Shown piece after piece: positions 10,904 through 21,075 of a stretch of 64,000 nt of DNA. Location of the stretch: assembly GCA_917880885.1 (NCBI GenBank), contig OU862917.1, forward strand, positions 53,180,727-53,244,726, given 5' to 3'. Source of the DNA: Limnephilus marmoratus. Taxonomy: Eukaryota > Arthropoda > Insecta > Trichoptera > Limnephilidae. Every line of letters begins with the position of its first letter. Positions within the stretch are counted from its first letter, which is position 1. The translations under genes and the position numbers were made by a program. The notes beneath the pieces were generated by a model that did not search any database, had not been told where the DNA came from, and saw only the letters and a program-made list of their open reading frames with translations.

Positions 10904-11128
10904 TGTGAGAGAGGTTTTAGGGTGGCACACCTGTTTCCGGCCATACAAGAGCGAGACAGGTGATCCCGCATATAAAAGGAGATGCAGGCCTCTCCTCACT
11001 CTCTTTTTCCAACCGCCAACACGTTAGTTAGGACGTATTTATAGCCATTACTTATAATAAATATCCATATCGCCAATACGCGCATTATTTATAAATAACC
11101 TCGCCTACACTCGAGTCTGTATTTAACA
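10904..11128 (+). repeat. 3' LTR of Ty3/gypsy element (225 bp)
   Basis: Same length and, as read by eye, the same sequence as the 5' LTR; TATAAAA at 10971-10977, AATAAA at 11056-11061. Ends in ACA and is followed by the second GCGAC. Confidence 0.95.
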
Positions 11129-11382
11129 GCGACAATACGCCGTGAGGTCTTGCGGATCGAGGGGGAAAAGAGTCGATTATCGGATCACCAAAACGCGTTT
11201 TTTTGGAACGGCCGTTTGTATGAAATCCCGGTCCACAAGCCTTGCTCGGCCAAATCGACCTCTGCGGTCGGTGAAACTCGACAGGCAGAGTGGTCGATTT
11301 TCGCCTGTACCCGGAGGGCTAAAAAAAAAAGTGAGTTTTCCTGACCTACCCCAAAACCAAACATTAATATATATATATATAA

Positions 11383-11875
11383 TCTAATATATAAAATTCT
11401 CGTGTCACGGTGTTTGTTACCATACTCCTCCGAAACGGCTGGACCAATTTTGATGAAATTTTGTGTGCTTATCTGGTAGGTCTGAGAATCGACCAACATC
11501 TATTTTTCATACCCCTAAAAGTAAAGGGTGTTCCACTCCGAAGAAAATTATTTTCCCCATAAATTTTGTATGGAACGAGTTCTCCTATTTTGAAAGAACT
11601 GCAGCAATATTGTAAGGGGTATAATATTGAACTGTGAACCGGGGGAGGGGGGAGGGGGGAAAGGAACTCAGGAAGGGGGGTTAGCGGGACGGGGGAAGGG
11701 GAGAAGTGGAGTGGGGAGAGGGAGAGGGAACGCGAGAGGGAAAAGGATACGCAGGGAGAAACAATTTAGATCAAGGTATGGTATACGCAGGGAGAAACAA
11801 TTTAGATCAATTCAGCTAATAAGTTGACAACAGTTTTTGATTCTGAGGCGGTACGAAGTTCGCCGGATCAGCTAG
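11383..11875 (+). mobile_element. Non-autonomous Helitron-like element, TC...CTAG
   Basis: Starts with TCTAATATATAAAATTCTCG, ends ...GGATCAGCTAG, and lies between a host A (11382) and T (11876), the Helitron insertion rule. The 5' part shares the CGTGTCACGGTGTTTGT and GAAACGGCTGGACCAATTT blocks with the reverse copies at 53.1 and 57.0 kb. The middle is a purine-rich G tract (about 11639-11760). No transposition protein. Confidence 0.75.
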
Positions 11876-12120
11876 TATTATTATAAAATAAGTTTGTAAT
11901 CATTACAAAAGGCCTCCGCGTCCACTTATATATTCTACGTAACTATTCTTGTTGTAAAAACAATAATAATTAGCAACGTGGATTGCTGTAAAAAACATTC
12001 AACAATTTAATTCCTCTAAAAGTAAATTTTGATTAGATATATCTTCTTTTGGATTTCTGAACCCCCTGTTAAAAAGACCACGAACCGCCACTGGTTTCAA
12101 AGTGTTGTGTAAATAAATTG
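11876..12120. other. No feature recognised
   Basis: AT-rich sequence with no coding frame and no match to the other repeats of the window. Confidence 0.5.
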
Positions 12121-12720
12121 TAAATAGTAAAAGGCCAAATGCGTCCTAAGTCTAGTTTAATTTGGACAGTTTTTGATGAAATTAATATTGATTCTGCAAA
12201 ATGTAAACAGAATGCGGTAAAATACTTTTCACGCAAAAGAGGTGGTACTACTACTCTGAAACTTCATCTTAAATCAAAACACATTGTTAAATATGAAGAA
12301 CTGTTGTTACTGAAAAAGGATACTCAACAAAAACAACAACAACTACCTCAACAGCTAACATCTTTACAAGACTGTAAAAAACAGTTGTCAATAACAGTCT
12401 CTTTGAAAAATAGAGGTTCCTGGGACGATAGTAGGTAATAGTAACCAACATAGCACTTAAAAGTGGCTATAATAATAGTTATTTATTTGACTGATTGTAA
12501 AAAAACAAATGATAACATAGACTAGAAATAAAAGTCAAATCTTGCCATTTGTATTTTGCTTTTATAATTTTAAAATTCTAATATCCGTAACCGAAATTAT
12601 CCGAAACTAACGGATAATCCGAAATAATTTCATATCCGTAACCGTATCCGAAACCGGTATAATATTATTCCTATATCCGTATCCAGATCCGAAATTTCAT
12701 ATCCATAACATCCCTAATAT
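12121..12720 (+). pseudogene. hAT transposon fragment with degraded BED finger
   Basis: The frame 12139-12438 (99 residues) begins like the N-terminal BED zinc finger of hAT transposases: an IWTVF aromatic motif, AKC (C22), then LKLHLKSKH (H43, H48). The second cysteine is replaced by Asn25, so the finger should not bind zinc. A Gln-rich linker follows and the frame stops before any RNase H-like domain. Downstream (12580-12720) are repeated ATCCG motifs ending in ATAACATCCCTA, which looks like a hAT terminal repeat. No left terminal repeat was found. Probably a decayed internal-deletion copy. Confidence 0.55.
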
Positions 12721-13204
12721 ATACCACCTCGAATTATTAGGAAATGTTGCGAACCGAAGAAAGTGAAGTTATAAGTTAGTACCTGCATGTTTAAATCTAC
12801 TCAGACAACAAAGGTAGTTTTTTCGGACAACCAATGTTTTGATTCTTAATGTTTTTTTTCTAAGGATTTAAATATTTTCCAATTTCCATTACATACGCAG
12901 TTTTTATCCGTATCTTAAAAGTATCATTTGTTCAACCCGTGCCGTTCAGATTGTTCATCCTTATATGTTGATTCGTTCCATACGTATAATGGTAACGTAT
13001 TATGGTGACCAAAAGATCCAGGAGTGGAAGATACTATTAGTGTCGGCCAAGTGTAAAACTACCATTCAGAAATGAAATGAATTGACAAAATGCTGAAAAC
13101 TGTGAACCCAAACATGTTTCCAATGTTGAACTTTTCGGTTGGGTGTCTTTAGTTGATGACAATATCATTGTTGATGAAGTAGGTTTCATCATTTTATATA
13201 TATC
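12721..13204. other. Unassigned AT-rich DNA with a SINE scrap
   Basis: A short stretch at about 13015-13085 (CAGGAGTGGAAGATACTATTAG, then a CCATTCAGAAATGAAATGA-like run) matches the body of the tRNA-headed SINE at 33.6-38.2 kb. The rest is unassigned. Confidence 0.4.
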
Positions 13205-13825
13205 ATATTTTAATATTATAAAAGCGAAATTTTGTATGGACGTATGGATGTGTGTTTGTTACTCTTTTACGCAAAAAATACTGAATGGAATTTAAAAAAT
13301 CTTTCACTAATAGAAAGCCACATTATTTGCGAGTAATGTAGGCTGTAAATATTGGTAAGCTCTGGCGTCATGAAATTATTTATTATACGTTTATTGTCCA
13401 GACGAAAAGCAAAGCGTTGCTTGGTAACCATAAGTAATTATTTGATATGCGCCGTCATTTTGTTATTTGTTTAGGTTACTATGGAGATTCTTTGATAGTT
13501 AAAATTATACTAATATTATAAATGTGAAACTGCGTGAGTTTGAGAGTTACGCTTTAATAGGTGGCACGCGAACTGTTTGAAAAATGAATGTAAGGGATTG
13601 GTAAGGGGGGGGTGGTGTTGAGGGGAGAGGTGGAAGGGGAGGGGGGAGGAGGAAGGTGGGGGGAAGGGGGAGGGTGTGGAGGGATGAGGGTAGGAGGGAG
13701 GGGAGGGGGGAGTGCAGTGGGGATAAGGAAGGTGGAGGAGATGGAGTGGGAACCCCCTGTATATGTGCGAGTATGTGCTGTAATACTGTGCGAGCGATGC
13801 CGGGGGCAAAAGCTACTACATATAT
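13205..13825 (+). mobile_element. Helitron-like fragments with purine tract
   Basis: Two starts of the same kind (ATATTATAAAAGCGAAA near 13214, ATATTATAAATGTGAAAC near 13513) suggest two overlapping partial copies. The right end GCGATGCCGGGGGCAAAAGCTA resembles a Helitron-like 3' end but lacks a clean CTAG. A G-rich purine tract (about 13604-13740) gives long but meaningless frames on both strands. Confidence 0.5.
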
Positions 13826-14370
13826 GTATATAAAATGATGAAACGTATTTATCTATTTTTTTTTAAGTTGGATGGTTCACGCATAACATGGTCCAACTTA
13901 AGGCTGTGCATTCCGAATTTCTACCGATTTATAAGATTCTTCTCTTGAACATTTAAAGTTTTTAGTGTCTTGAAAAAATATATTTTATTTTTAAGATAAT
14001 CTCTATAAATTTGCAGAGTAATAAAACTCAAAAAATAATCATACTTGTGAAATTCCATCGATTAAAAAAATCGTTAAGGATAGTCCGAAAATTATAAAAA
14101 CACTCTTGGTTCTGTTATTTAACGTGTTATAGATATGAAAAAAATACAGTTTATTTCTTTAAATACTACTTCTACGAGAAATCACAGGCGCCGAAAATTT
14201 TGAATAATTGGTAAATTACAACACTGTTAAATATCTTTAATCACAGTTTTATTAATTTTTAAAAAATCAACCGAAATTAAAAGGTTTTTTTAATTTCGTT
14301 CGTTCGTTGACTCTGTTGACTTCATCTTTCTTAAAATTAGCGCAATATAAACATGCACTCAAAAATTATT
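13826..14370. other. No feature recognised
   Basis: AT-rich, no coding frame, no clear repeat partner in the window. Confidence 0.5.
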
Positions 14371-14645
14371 TTTCCATAATGTAACTTTATATACGCAATA
14401 TGGACATGTTGATTATTGAAATGTTGATATTTCTCATTGTTCTTTTTTTGTTATTTTTTGTTGTGATACACAAAATAATTGTATGTTATTTTGAAGTTTC
14501 AGTTTTTAAGTTTTTTATTTTTTCCATAATGTAACTTTATATACGCAATATGGACATGTTGAAATGAAATGATGATATTTCTCATTGTTCTTTTTTGTTA
14601 TTTTTTGTTGTGATATATAAAATAATTGTATGTTATTTTTAAGTT
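14371..14645. repeat. Tandem duplication, 150-bp unit
   Basis: TTTCCATAATGTAACTTTAT starts at 14371 and again at 14521, and the following GCAATATGGACATGTTG and TCTCATTGTTC blocks also recur. Two copies only, adjacent and highly similar. Confidence 0.85.
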
Positions 14646-14931
14646 TAAAACTATTATTATGTAATGATATTATTTTTCTTACTTTTGTACTCTATTATAT
14701 GTTTATTTATAAAAGGCAGTATAGCCGTTTATGTATTTAAAAAAAAAAAATAAAATAAAATAAAAATTTGATTAGAAACTTCAACTAAACTGCTTTTAAA
14801 ACACAAAAGAAATGTAATCGTAGACGCACAGACGGCGTTAATGTCATGTTTGGTTTATAAACATCATAGAGGTTCAATTAAAATTAAATCGCTTAATAAA
14901 ATCGATTTTTGTTGGAGAAAAATCGATTTTT
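14646..14931. other. AT-rich spacer with TAAAA-type run
   Basis: Contains an A-rich run (about 14739-14768) that could be the tail of an old retroposon; nothing upstream of it is recognisable. Confidence 0.4.
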
Positions 14932-15340
14932 CCACATACCTAGATGCTATAACTGTCACTGTTACCCCTCCAAATACTGAGCAGAAGGTTCAACTGCATC
15001 AGGCTGATAGCTGATTGTTTTGTATTCCGCTGTTTTCTCCTCCAAAACTGGAACGATTTTTAAGATTTTTTCACATTCTGTATTAAAAGAAAATATTCTA
15101 TATTTCTACGTTTTGCTTTTTTTTAAAATACATTGTTAAATTTGTATACTGAACATCCGTTGAAAGCGTGAAAACTAGGCAATTTTAAGTTTTTTTGGAG
15201 GATCCTAACTACTAAAAGAAATAACTTATCAAAAAAAGCAAAACGTAGGTACATGCCAAATGATTGATATCAATATTATATTTAAAAAATTTTGCACAAG
15301 TGTCAAAATCCAGAGAGAAACAGGGGATTACGTTTATTTG
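14932..15340 (+). repeat. Interspersed repeat R-B
   Basis: Shares CACTGTTACCCCTCCAAATAC, a run ending TTAAAAGAAAATATTCTATA and GTCAAAATCCAGAGAGAAA with copies at 20.7 kb (same strand) and 41.0 and 60.4 kb (reverse). No coding frame; class unknown. Confidence 0.65.
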
Positions 15341-15623
15341 AAGAAAACGCCGCCCGCGTTCCTTCAGATATTTTTGTCGAGAGATTTTTGCTCTATCGTA
15401 AATAGGTCGTGCATTAAATATTTAGCGCGCTCCCTCCAATATTCGTATTTGTATGTATACCCCCTTTTAAACCTTCTTCTTTTTGATCGCTAACTACGGA
15501 GCCTTAAAGTGTGTGTATTTCAGGTCCGGCAGCAGGGGATCAGAGCCGGAGCTAGCGTCCCACAGCGCCAGCTGTGCACAGGAACAGTGAGGGCAGTAGG
15601 GCAGTACGGCAGCTGATAGCGTG
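15341..15623 (+). other. Upstream intron end or 5' untranslated exon part
   Basis: A pyrimidine-rich stretch ending GTGTGTATTTCAG (15524) is a good 3' splice site, after which GC content rises sharply. All plus-strand frames from there contain stops, so 15525-15623 would be untranslated. A second possible acceptor, GTGCTTACAG, ends at 15638. Confidence 0.4.
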
Positions 15624-15751
15624 ATGTTGTGCTTACAGATGTGCTCGGTGAGTGAGTTGCCGGGCGTGCGGCTGCGCGGGCTGGGCGCGGCGCGCGGCCC
15701 CTTCCGCCGCTGCCTGTGCTGGTGTTGCTGCTGCAGCTGCAACGGATCCTG
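15624..15751 (+). CDS. Cysteine-string exon of an RZ/GAIP-type RGS protein
   Basis: From the ATG at 15639 the exon encodes MCSVSELPGV, a basic Gly/Ala-rich run and then FRRCLCWCCCCSCNGS, ending with TG before the GTGAGT donor at 15752; a G at the next exon would give Trp. The CxCWCCCCSC string is the hallmark of the RGSZ1/RGSZ2/GAIP (RGS20/17/19) subfamily, where palmitoylation of the cysteines attaches the protein to membranes and a downstream RGS domain speeds GTP hydrolysis on Gi/Go/Gz alpha subunits. An in-frame ATG at 15624 (MLCLQ...) is an alternative start; 15639 would follow an acceptor. The exon is much GC-richer than its surroundings. The RGS domain is not in the window. Minus-strand frames here are shadows. 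Confidence 0.65.
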
Positions 15752-15757
15752 GTGAGT
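15752..15757 (+). other. 5' splice site GTGAGT of the RGS exon
   Basis: ATCCTG|GTGAGTCC fits the donor consensus. The exon end plus this donor form part of the repeat unit of the array that follows. Confidence 0.65.
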
Positions 15758-17210
15758 CCATAAACAGATATACGCGGTGTGGAGTTTGAGGGAAGCATGT
15801 TGATCAATTACGTAAATGTTGGTATACAGATGATACATGGGCGTTGTCCTTTTCAACGGTTCTTGGTGAATCTAAGGGTCATGGTAGTATACGTAGTATA
15901 GAGTTTGTGGGAAGTATGTTGATGAATTACACAAATGTTGGTAAACAGATGGATGATAAATCGGTGTTGTTCTTTTTGATGGATTCTGATGAGTCTACAA
16001 AGAGATATAACGCAGTGTGGATTTTGAGGGAAGCATGTTGATGAATTACCCAAATGTAGGTAAACGGATGTTGTTAACATTTCCCATGAGTTTACTTGTT
16101 ACTATCATGGTGGTATATGTGGTGTAAAATTTGAGGGAAGCATGTTGCTGAATTACGTAGATGTTGGTAAAATGATGATACATGGATGTTGTTCTTTTTA
16201 ACGGCTCCTGGTTAGTCTATTATACTCCAAGTAGACTCTACTCGTTACTATCATTGTGGTATAACGCGGTGTCGGGTTTGAAGGAAGCATGTTGACGAAT
16301 TACGTAAATGTTGCATTGGTGTTGGAATGTTCTTATTAACGAATCCTGGCGAGTTTACTATTTACCGTCATTGTGATATAATCGGTGTGGAGTTTGATGG
16401 AAGTTGTTGACGAATTATGTACCTATATTATTTTAATGGTAGCATGGTGGTAAATAGACGATGGATTTTTAAAGGTTCCCGGTGAGTCTACTAGTTACTA
16501 CTCGTATCATGGTTCTATACGCGAGCATGTTGATGAATTACATTATTGTTCCATCGATGTTGGAATGTTCTTATTAATGGTTCCTGGCGAGTTTACTTTT
16601 GACCGTCATGAATTTTTACCGGTGTAAATTTTGAGGGAACCATGTTGACGAATTACGTAAATGTTGGTAAACGGATGACACATGAATGTTGTCCTTCCGT
16701 GCGTCCACTTGTTACTATCATGGTGGTTTAAGCGGTATAGAGTTTGAGGGAAGCATGTCGATGAATTACTAAAATGTCTGTCATTTTTAGTAGGCATCGA
16801 AGAATGATGAATACATTGATGTTAGAATATTATTTTCAATTATAGATCCTGAAAAGTCCTATCAAAACTGCTTCCTATTTTTGTGAAATACGTACGTGTG
16901 AATGACTTACAGTAAATGTGATTTTTGTCGTTATTTTAAGTGACCACTATCATGTCCGGAGATGTTCGAGAGCTTCATATGGTAACTATACAGGTGTATG
17001 AAAGGGTGTGGAATTGCACTTAATGGGTCTTCTTGTTGTTATTTTGTGAACACCGCACGGATAGGGAGTCTGGAGATATTGAAATTTTCATTATTACTGC
17101 AGTAGAGCGATTTGTGGTGTGGAGTTTAATGGAAGTAGGTGAAAGAATTACGCAAATGTCGATCATTGTTGGTATGTTATTTTTAAATCTTTGTGATGCA
17201 GACCACTTAC

Positions 17211-17480
17211 CAAGGGCGGATCCAGGGGGGAGGGGGGGGGGGGGGGGGTTATTGGGGTCATTACCCCCTCCCTGGGCTGGGTCCAGGACCTAGGTAGACC
17301 AATAATAAAAATTGTTAAACGTAATGTCTTTAGATATTTTTTGTATCTATTATTATCAAAATTATCTACCTACTTTTTACTTAAATCTATTATTATCAAA
17401 ATTAAATTATAACTTCTTGTGACTTGACCACGACTATGTGCCCCCCCCCCCCCCTCGCACCAAAGCTGGATTCGCCCTTG
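17211..17480. mobile_element. hAT-type MITE, 270 bp, 8-bp target duplication
   Basis: Terminal inverted repeats CAAGGGCGGATCCAG (left) and CAAGGGCGAATCCAG (right, reverse complement) are flanked by identical CCACTTAC (17203-17210 and 17481-17488). An 8-bp duplication and a CA start fit the hAT superfamily. Long G and C runs sit inside each end, complementary to each other. Confidence 0.9.
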
Positions 17481-17640
17481 CCACTTACCACGGTATTCGT
17501 TGCGTGGAGTTTGGGAAGCGTATGGATGGATGAAGCATATACACGCGTTTGTTAGGTTAGTTTCAAGTCCATCAAAAACTGTTAACTGTTAGAGTGCGAT
17601 TAGAGGTGTAAGCGTGTAAATGAATTACCGTAAGTGATAT

Positions 17641-17829
17641 TTTGTGAGAGCCTGTTCAGAAGTGCTCTAGTGTTTTATATTGTTACTGGAGTAGTACGAT
17701 TAGTGATGCGATGATTAGTGACTCTCTAGGAAAACCTGTACCGAGATGTTCAAGTACACAAACAGGGTTTATCAGCATGAATGATTTTAACCAGCAATCC
17801 CTAAGCATATTTGGAGTTTTAATGTAGAG
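17641..17829. other. Unassigned
   Basis: Tail of the tandem array grading into GATTTTAACCAGCAATCCCT, which matches the outer part of the TIR family at 22.9 and 57.5 kb. Confidence 0.4.
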
Positions 17830-18060
17830 GTCATTTTGCTGTCACATGATATTTTTTTCAATTAAAAACAAAAAATATATATTCCATCACACGACGGTGA
17901 TACGCACTTTATTCATGCGTTGCATCAGCACCATACAGAGATAGAGCGCGTATCACGTGGTCCGTTGTGACATGTGGTAGTGTTATCAGTGGCGACGAGC
18001 GAGAGAATTTTTTTTATTTATTTTAATTGAAAAAAAATAATATCATCAGACTTTAAAATG
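17830..18060. mobile_element. MITE-like inverted-repeat element
   Basis: GATATTTTTTTCAATTAAAA (about 17848) is inverted at about 18023-18050. The interior GTGGCGACGAGCGAGAGAA resembles that of the element at 22960-23203, so both belong to one family. No target duplication was established. Confidence 0.5.
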
Positions 18061-18648
18061 ATAATTACACTTTTACTCCAAATTTTGTCAGAAATCGATG
18101 GTTAAAAATTAAATGATACACCCTAAATATATTCGACAAAAAATAACCCCATCGCTTCAGATACGCCGATGGGTTACAACAAAACCTTTGGAATGAGAAA
18201 TGTTATGTGTTTTTCATTGTTCAAAATGTCACCCTGGGATGTCACCAATTTCAGATTAAATGTTTTTCCCCCTTTTCCCTTTGCTATATTTGAATTTTTT
18301 CGTACAATTTGTGTCCCGTTTTATAATGAAGGATTTTTCAACCCCTGTATTTATGATATTTTTATTTTGCAACTCGACACGCGATTCATTTGTAATTAAT
18401 TTCACTCCGGTGATTCGTGAGTTCCTTTGTTCATTTTGTATATTTTTTCACCTTTCTAGATAACTATGCCCGCTTCACTTAAAAAAGACCTTTCATTCCT
18501 GTTAAACTTTCTGTAAAAAACATAAACTATGAACACATGAATATTTTAGGATATTTCACAGAAATTTAAATGTATCATTTTCGTCAAATGGCCATTTTTC
18601 AATCAGCGTAATTTTTTTTGACATTTGAAAAGTCTACGTTATTTGGCA
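18061..18648. other. No feature recognised
   Basis: AT-rich. Two overlapping open frames near 18169-18463 are Phe-rich translations of T runs without recognisable domains. Confidence 0.5.
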
Positions 18649-18766
18649 ATTCTAGGTCCGTTTCAGCTTTCTATCAAATTATTATCAGCTGACAAGCTTA
18701 GCAAAATGCCAGTTGAGTTTTTCTGCTGATCACAATTTCTTCAAAAGCTGAAACGGGCCTAGAATT
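18649..18766. repeat. Hairpin element, 118 bp
   Basis: AATTCTAGGTCCGTTTCAGC at the left is inverted at the right end (one mismatch, GCTGAAACGGGCCTAGAATT). A second short inversion lies inside. MITE-like; flanks give no clear target duplication. Confidence 0.6.
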
Positions 18767-18969
18767 AGCATTTAGCGGGGACCATTCACTTGAAAAATCA
18801 AAACGATTTGGTTACTGGGCCATTTGTGGCAATGCCACATTTTAATTTCTATAAAAAACCCCAACTTTATACAATTTATACCAACTTTACTAATCCATTA
18901 ATAACTGATATTAAAAAAAGAGAAGCTTTCCTTTAGAAGTTCTGAGTTTTCATAAATTCAAAAATGTGA

Positions 18970-19048
18970 GCCTCGATTACATTGAGCGAGTTTACAAACA
19001 ACTAACCGGCGAATTCACTATCTGCTAGTAAACTCGCTCAGTGTAATC
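18970..19048. mobile_element. Short MITE, internally deleted copy
   Basis: ATTACATTGAGCGAGTTTAC and its near-perfect inverse GTAAACTCGCTCAGTGTAAT close a ~80-bp hairpin. Same terminal repeat as the 19206-19472 element. Confidence 0.65.
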
Positions 19049-19205
19049 ATATTACTAGCTAATTAGCAGATTGTGAAAAATCTACGAACAAAGTTAAAAA
19101 GGGGGCTAGGTACTTTGATCGCTACTCGCTAGCGTGTACGGCAGATGGCAACAGCTGATTTCGTAACTGTCAAACTGCTGTTTGATCTGGATTATTCGCT
19201 GCACA

Positions 19206-19472
19206 AGTTAAACCTCGATTACATTGAGCGAGTTTACAACCTATTAGCCAGCAATTAGCTACTAGCGGTGAGCTGGCTGCGAATATCTCAGTTTTCTACA
19301 AAATGTCGACAGAATTAGTTCGCGCGGGAGTCGTTATTTTAGCTCGCTCAACTCGCTAGCTAGTTTGCTATTGAGCGCGTGGAAAGTTTTATCATTACAA
19401 TCGCACTCGCCGATTCGCCCGCTTTTAAACTTGCCGGCTAGTAGCTTGTAAACTCGCTCAATGTGATCAAGG
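19206..19472. mobile_element. MITE with ~28-bp terminal inverted repeats, TTAA flanks
   Basis: CCTCGATTACATTGAGCGAG at the left is matched by the inverse of CTCGCTCAATGTGATCAAGG at the right; TTAA lies next to both ends, which would suit a piggyBac-like origin. Several sub-copies of CGCTAGTAG/CTACTAGCG lie inside. Confidence 0.65.
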
Positions 19473-20294
19473 CTTAACCCACGAATATTAACTAATGCAC
19501 TGCGATATTTTTCTAAGTTGAGAGTGATTTTATATTATTATTCCTCTTCAGCAGAGTTCACTATATGTATGCTTTCACCAAAATCATTATTAGGTATTTA
19601 TTCATACAAATTATGTCTAACGATTTTTATACAATTTGCACTCTATATTTTTTTCAATTTCCTATATGTTGAAATTTCTTCGTTTTATTTATATTTGGTT
19701 TTAATATTTTTTCGTTTTTTTCATGTGCCGTTCGCAGGTCGAAGTGGTGAGTCTTTTTTAATGTTGATTTTGTATTTTGCTGTTCATTATCCTAAAATAC
19801 CTTAAAAATCCTTTTTATTATGAATATCATCCTACCTGTCTAAATTTACCCACGTAATAATATGTTTTTTGGATCATTATTAATATCAGTGTTTAGAACG
19901 AATTCTATTTATAGAAGCGTATAATAGCTATAATGATAAATGAAACTCGATATGTGGACTGAATTCTCCTTGAATTTGGGATGTTGTGGATAAATTAATT
20001 GTTGAAAACCTCTTTTTAAAAAGAAGCATCTACTTGATATGAATGAGAGAAGACCATACATTTAAAATAATAATCACATATGCATTGCAAATATCAATGC
20101 AGATTGTAATCTTTTAATTAGCAACCATAATCTGGATTTTTCACTATGTGCTTACTGTATTTACACAAAAAAATCTGTTCTAGGTAAACTATAAATCGTG
20201 CTATAGAAGTCAAGGCGAAGAATCACTATTATTGTTTAATTTTTATTGCTAATGGGTTTATATTATAAATACAAACCAATATAACTTGGATAAA
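19473..20294. other. No feature recognised
   Basis: AT-rich; the open frame at 19518-19805 is Phe/Tyr-rich and has no domain or splice context. Confidence 0.5.
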
Positions 20295-20560
20295 TTAAAG
20301 CTCTTCCTACCGTTTCCATTGAATAGAATTAAAATAAAATGATTAATTACTTTATAAAAAAAAAAAAATTAAGTTTCATTTATTAACTTTTTTCTTTCGT
20401 ATAAAATTAATCATAAATAAATAAAAACCACTTTTGTGTTTGAAAGGATCCCTAGACTCCGTTTGTAAAGAGATTTTTTTTTACCTGTTACCTATGTTCA
20501 TGGCTATATAAGGCACATTTATTGTAGGTGTGAAACTCTTCAATAATGCTTCCCTCGTGA
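20295..20560 (+). repeat. Interspersed repeat R-C
   Basis: CTACCGTTTCCATTGAATAG and CTAGACTCCGTTTG...ATATAAGGCACA recur in the same order at 58.75 and 60.1 kb, where the repeat is split by a foldback element. Confidence 0.55.
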
Positions 20561-20744
20561 TCTACAGAGTGTTGAACATGTAACTATCAAATTCGTCAAT
20601 ATGAAAAATGCACGAAAATAGTTAGTACTTACTAAAAAAAAAAAAGGTTAAAAGTTAAAAAAGTTTTTTTTTAAATCTATTGACGCAAAATAAAATGTTC
20701 ATGAAACCCGGTCCCCAAAAAATTTGAACAATAGATATTTCACC

Positions 20745-21075
20745 AAATTGTTGCTGTCACTGTTACCCTTACTCCCCCGAATACGGAGCTAAATGGACAA
20801 CTTCTCACGCTGATAATGCCAAAATAAAATCATCAAAATTGAGGTTTTGTGTTCCCAATTTTTCGCCTCCATAACTTTACCGATTTCAAAGATTTTCTTA
20901 CTAACTGTATAATAAGAAAATACTCTGTCTGTACTTTTTGAAAAAAAAGATCTAGTTTGTGTAATGAATGTCTGTTAATAGCGTGATTTTTTGGAAGGTC
21001 CTAAGTCCTATAAGAAGTAATTTATCAAAAAAATGAAAACGTTTCGATGCGTTAGTGGTAGACATCTATATCATA
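20745..21075 (+). repeat. Interspersed repeat R-B
   Basis: Carries the CTGTCACTGTTACCC...CCCCGAATACGGAG block and the AGTAATTTATCAAAAAAATG end of the family seen at 14.9, 41.0 and 60.4 kb. Confidence 0.65.

Larger units (their letters stand above)
6077..11128 (+). mobile_element. Complete Ty3/gypsy LTR retrotransposon, 5.05 kb
   Basis: Two matching LTRs, a TGG-starting primer site, a single gag-pol frame, a purine tract and a 5-bp target duplication are all present. No env-like frame follows pol. It lies in Helitron-like unit 2. The integrase zinc-binding region and short LTRs recall the Mag-type branch of Ty3/gypsy, but that placement is by impression and needs a tree. It looks intact and could still be mobile. 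Confidence 0.95.
3125..11363 (-). mobile_element. Helitron/Helentron-like element, unit 2 (split by LTR element)
   Basis: Second, head-to-tail copy of unit 1. It begins on the plus strand with CTAG preceded by A (3' end on the minus strand) and ends where similarity to unit 1 stops. Removing the LTR element and one 5-bp target duplication leaves about 3.18 kb, close to unit 1. It has its own minisatellite (3238-3690), R-A copies and GGTACC palindromes. A segment around CTCTGCGGTCGGCGAAACTC is present twice (about 5907-6040 and 11219-11310) but once in unit 1. Confidence 0.6.
15740..17640 (+). repeat. Degenerate tandem array of exon-end/5' splice-site units
   Basis: About ten units of roughly 100-140 bp follow the exon. 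Each carries a version of AACGGTTCCTGGTGAGTCTA, then TACTATCATGGTGGTATA, GAGTTTGAGGGAAGCATG and GACGAATTACGTAAATG. Donor-like GT sites occur at 15866 (GTGAAT), 16211 (GTTAGT) and 16482 (GTGAGT); GC-type versions (GCGAGT) at 16349 and 16587; others have lost the GT. The last units are the most degenerate and are interrupted by the MITE at 17211-17480. Confidence 0.75.

Noticed and set aside
15494..15856. 120-residue minus-strand frame through the GC-rich exon
   Set aside because: The plus strand encodes the CWCCCCSC string and ends at a strong donor; the minus frame is Gln/His/Arg-rich only because it is the complement.
18169..19805. Phe-rich open frames that look like membrane proteins
   Set aside because: T-rich DNA gives Phe/Leu/Ile runs; no start context, splice sites or family pattern.
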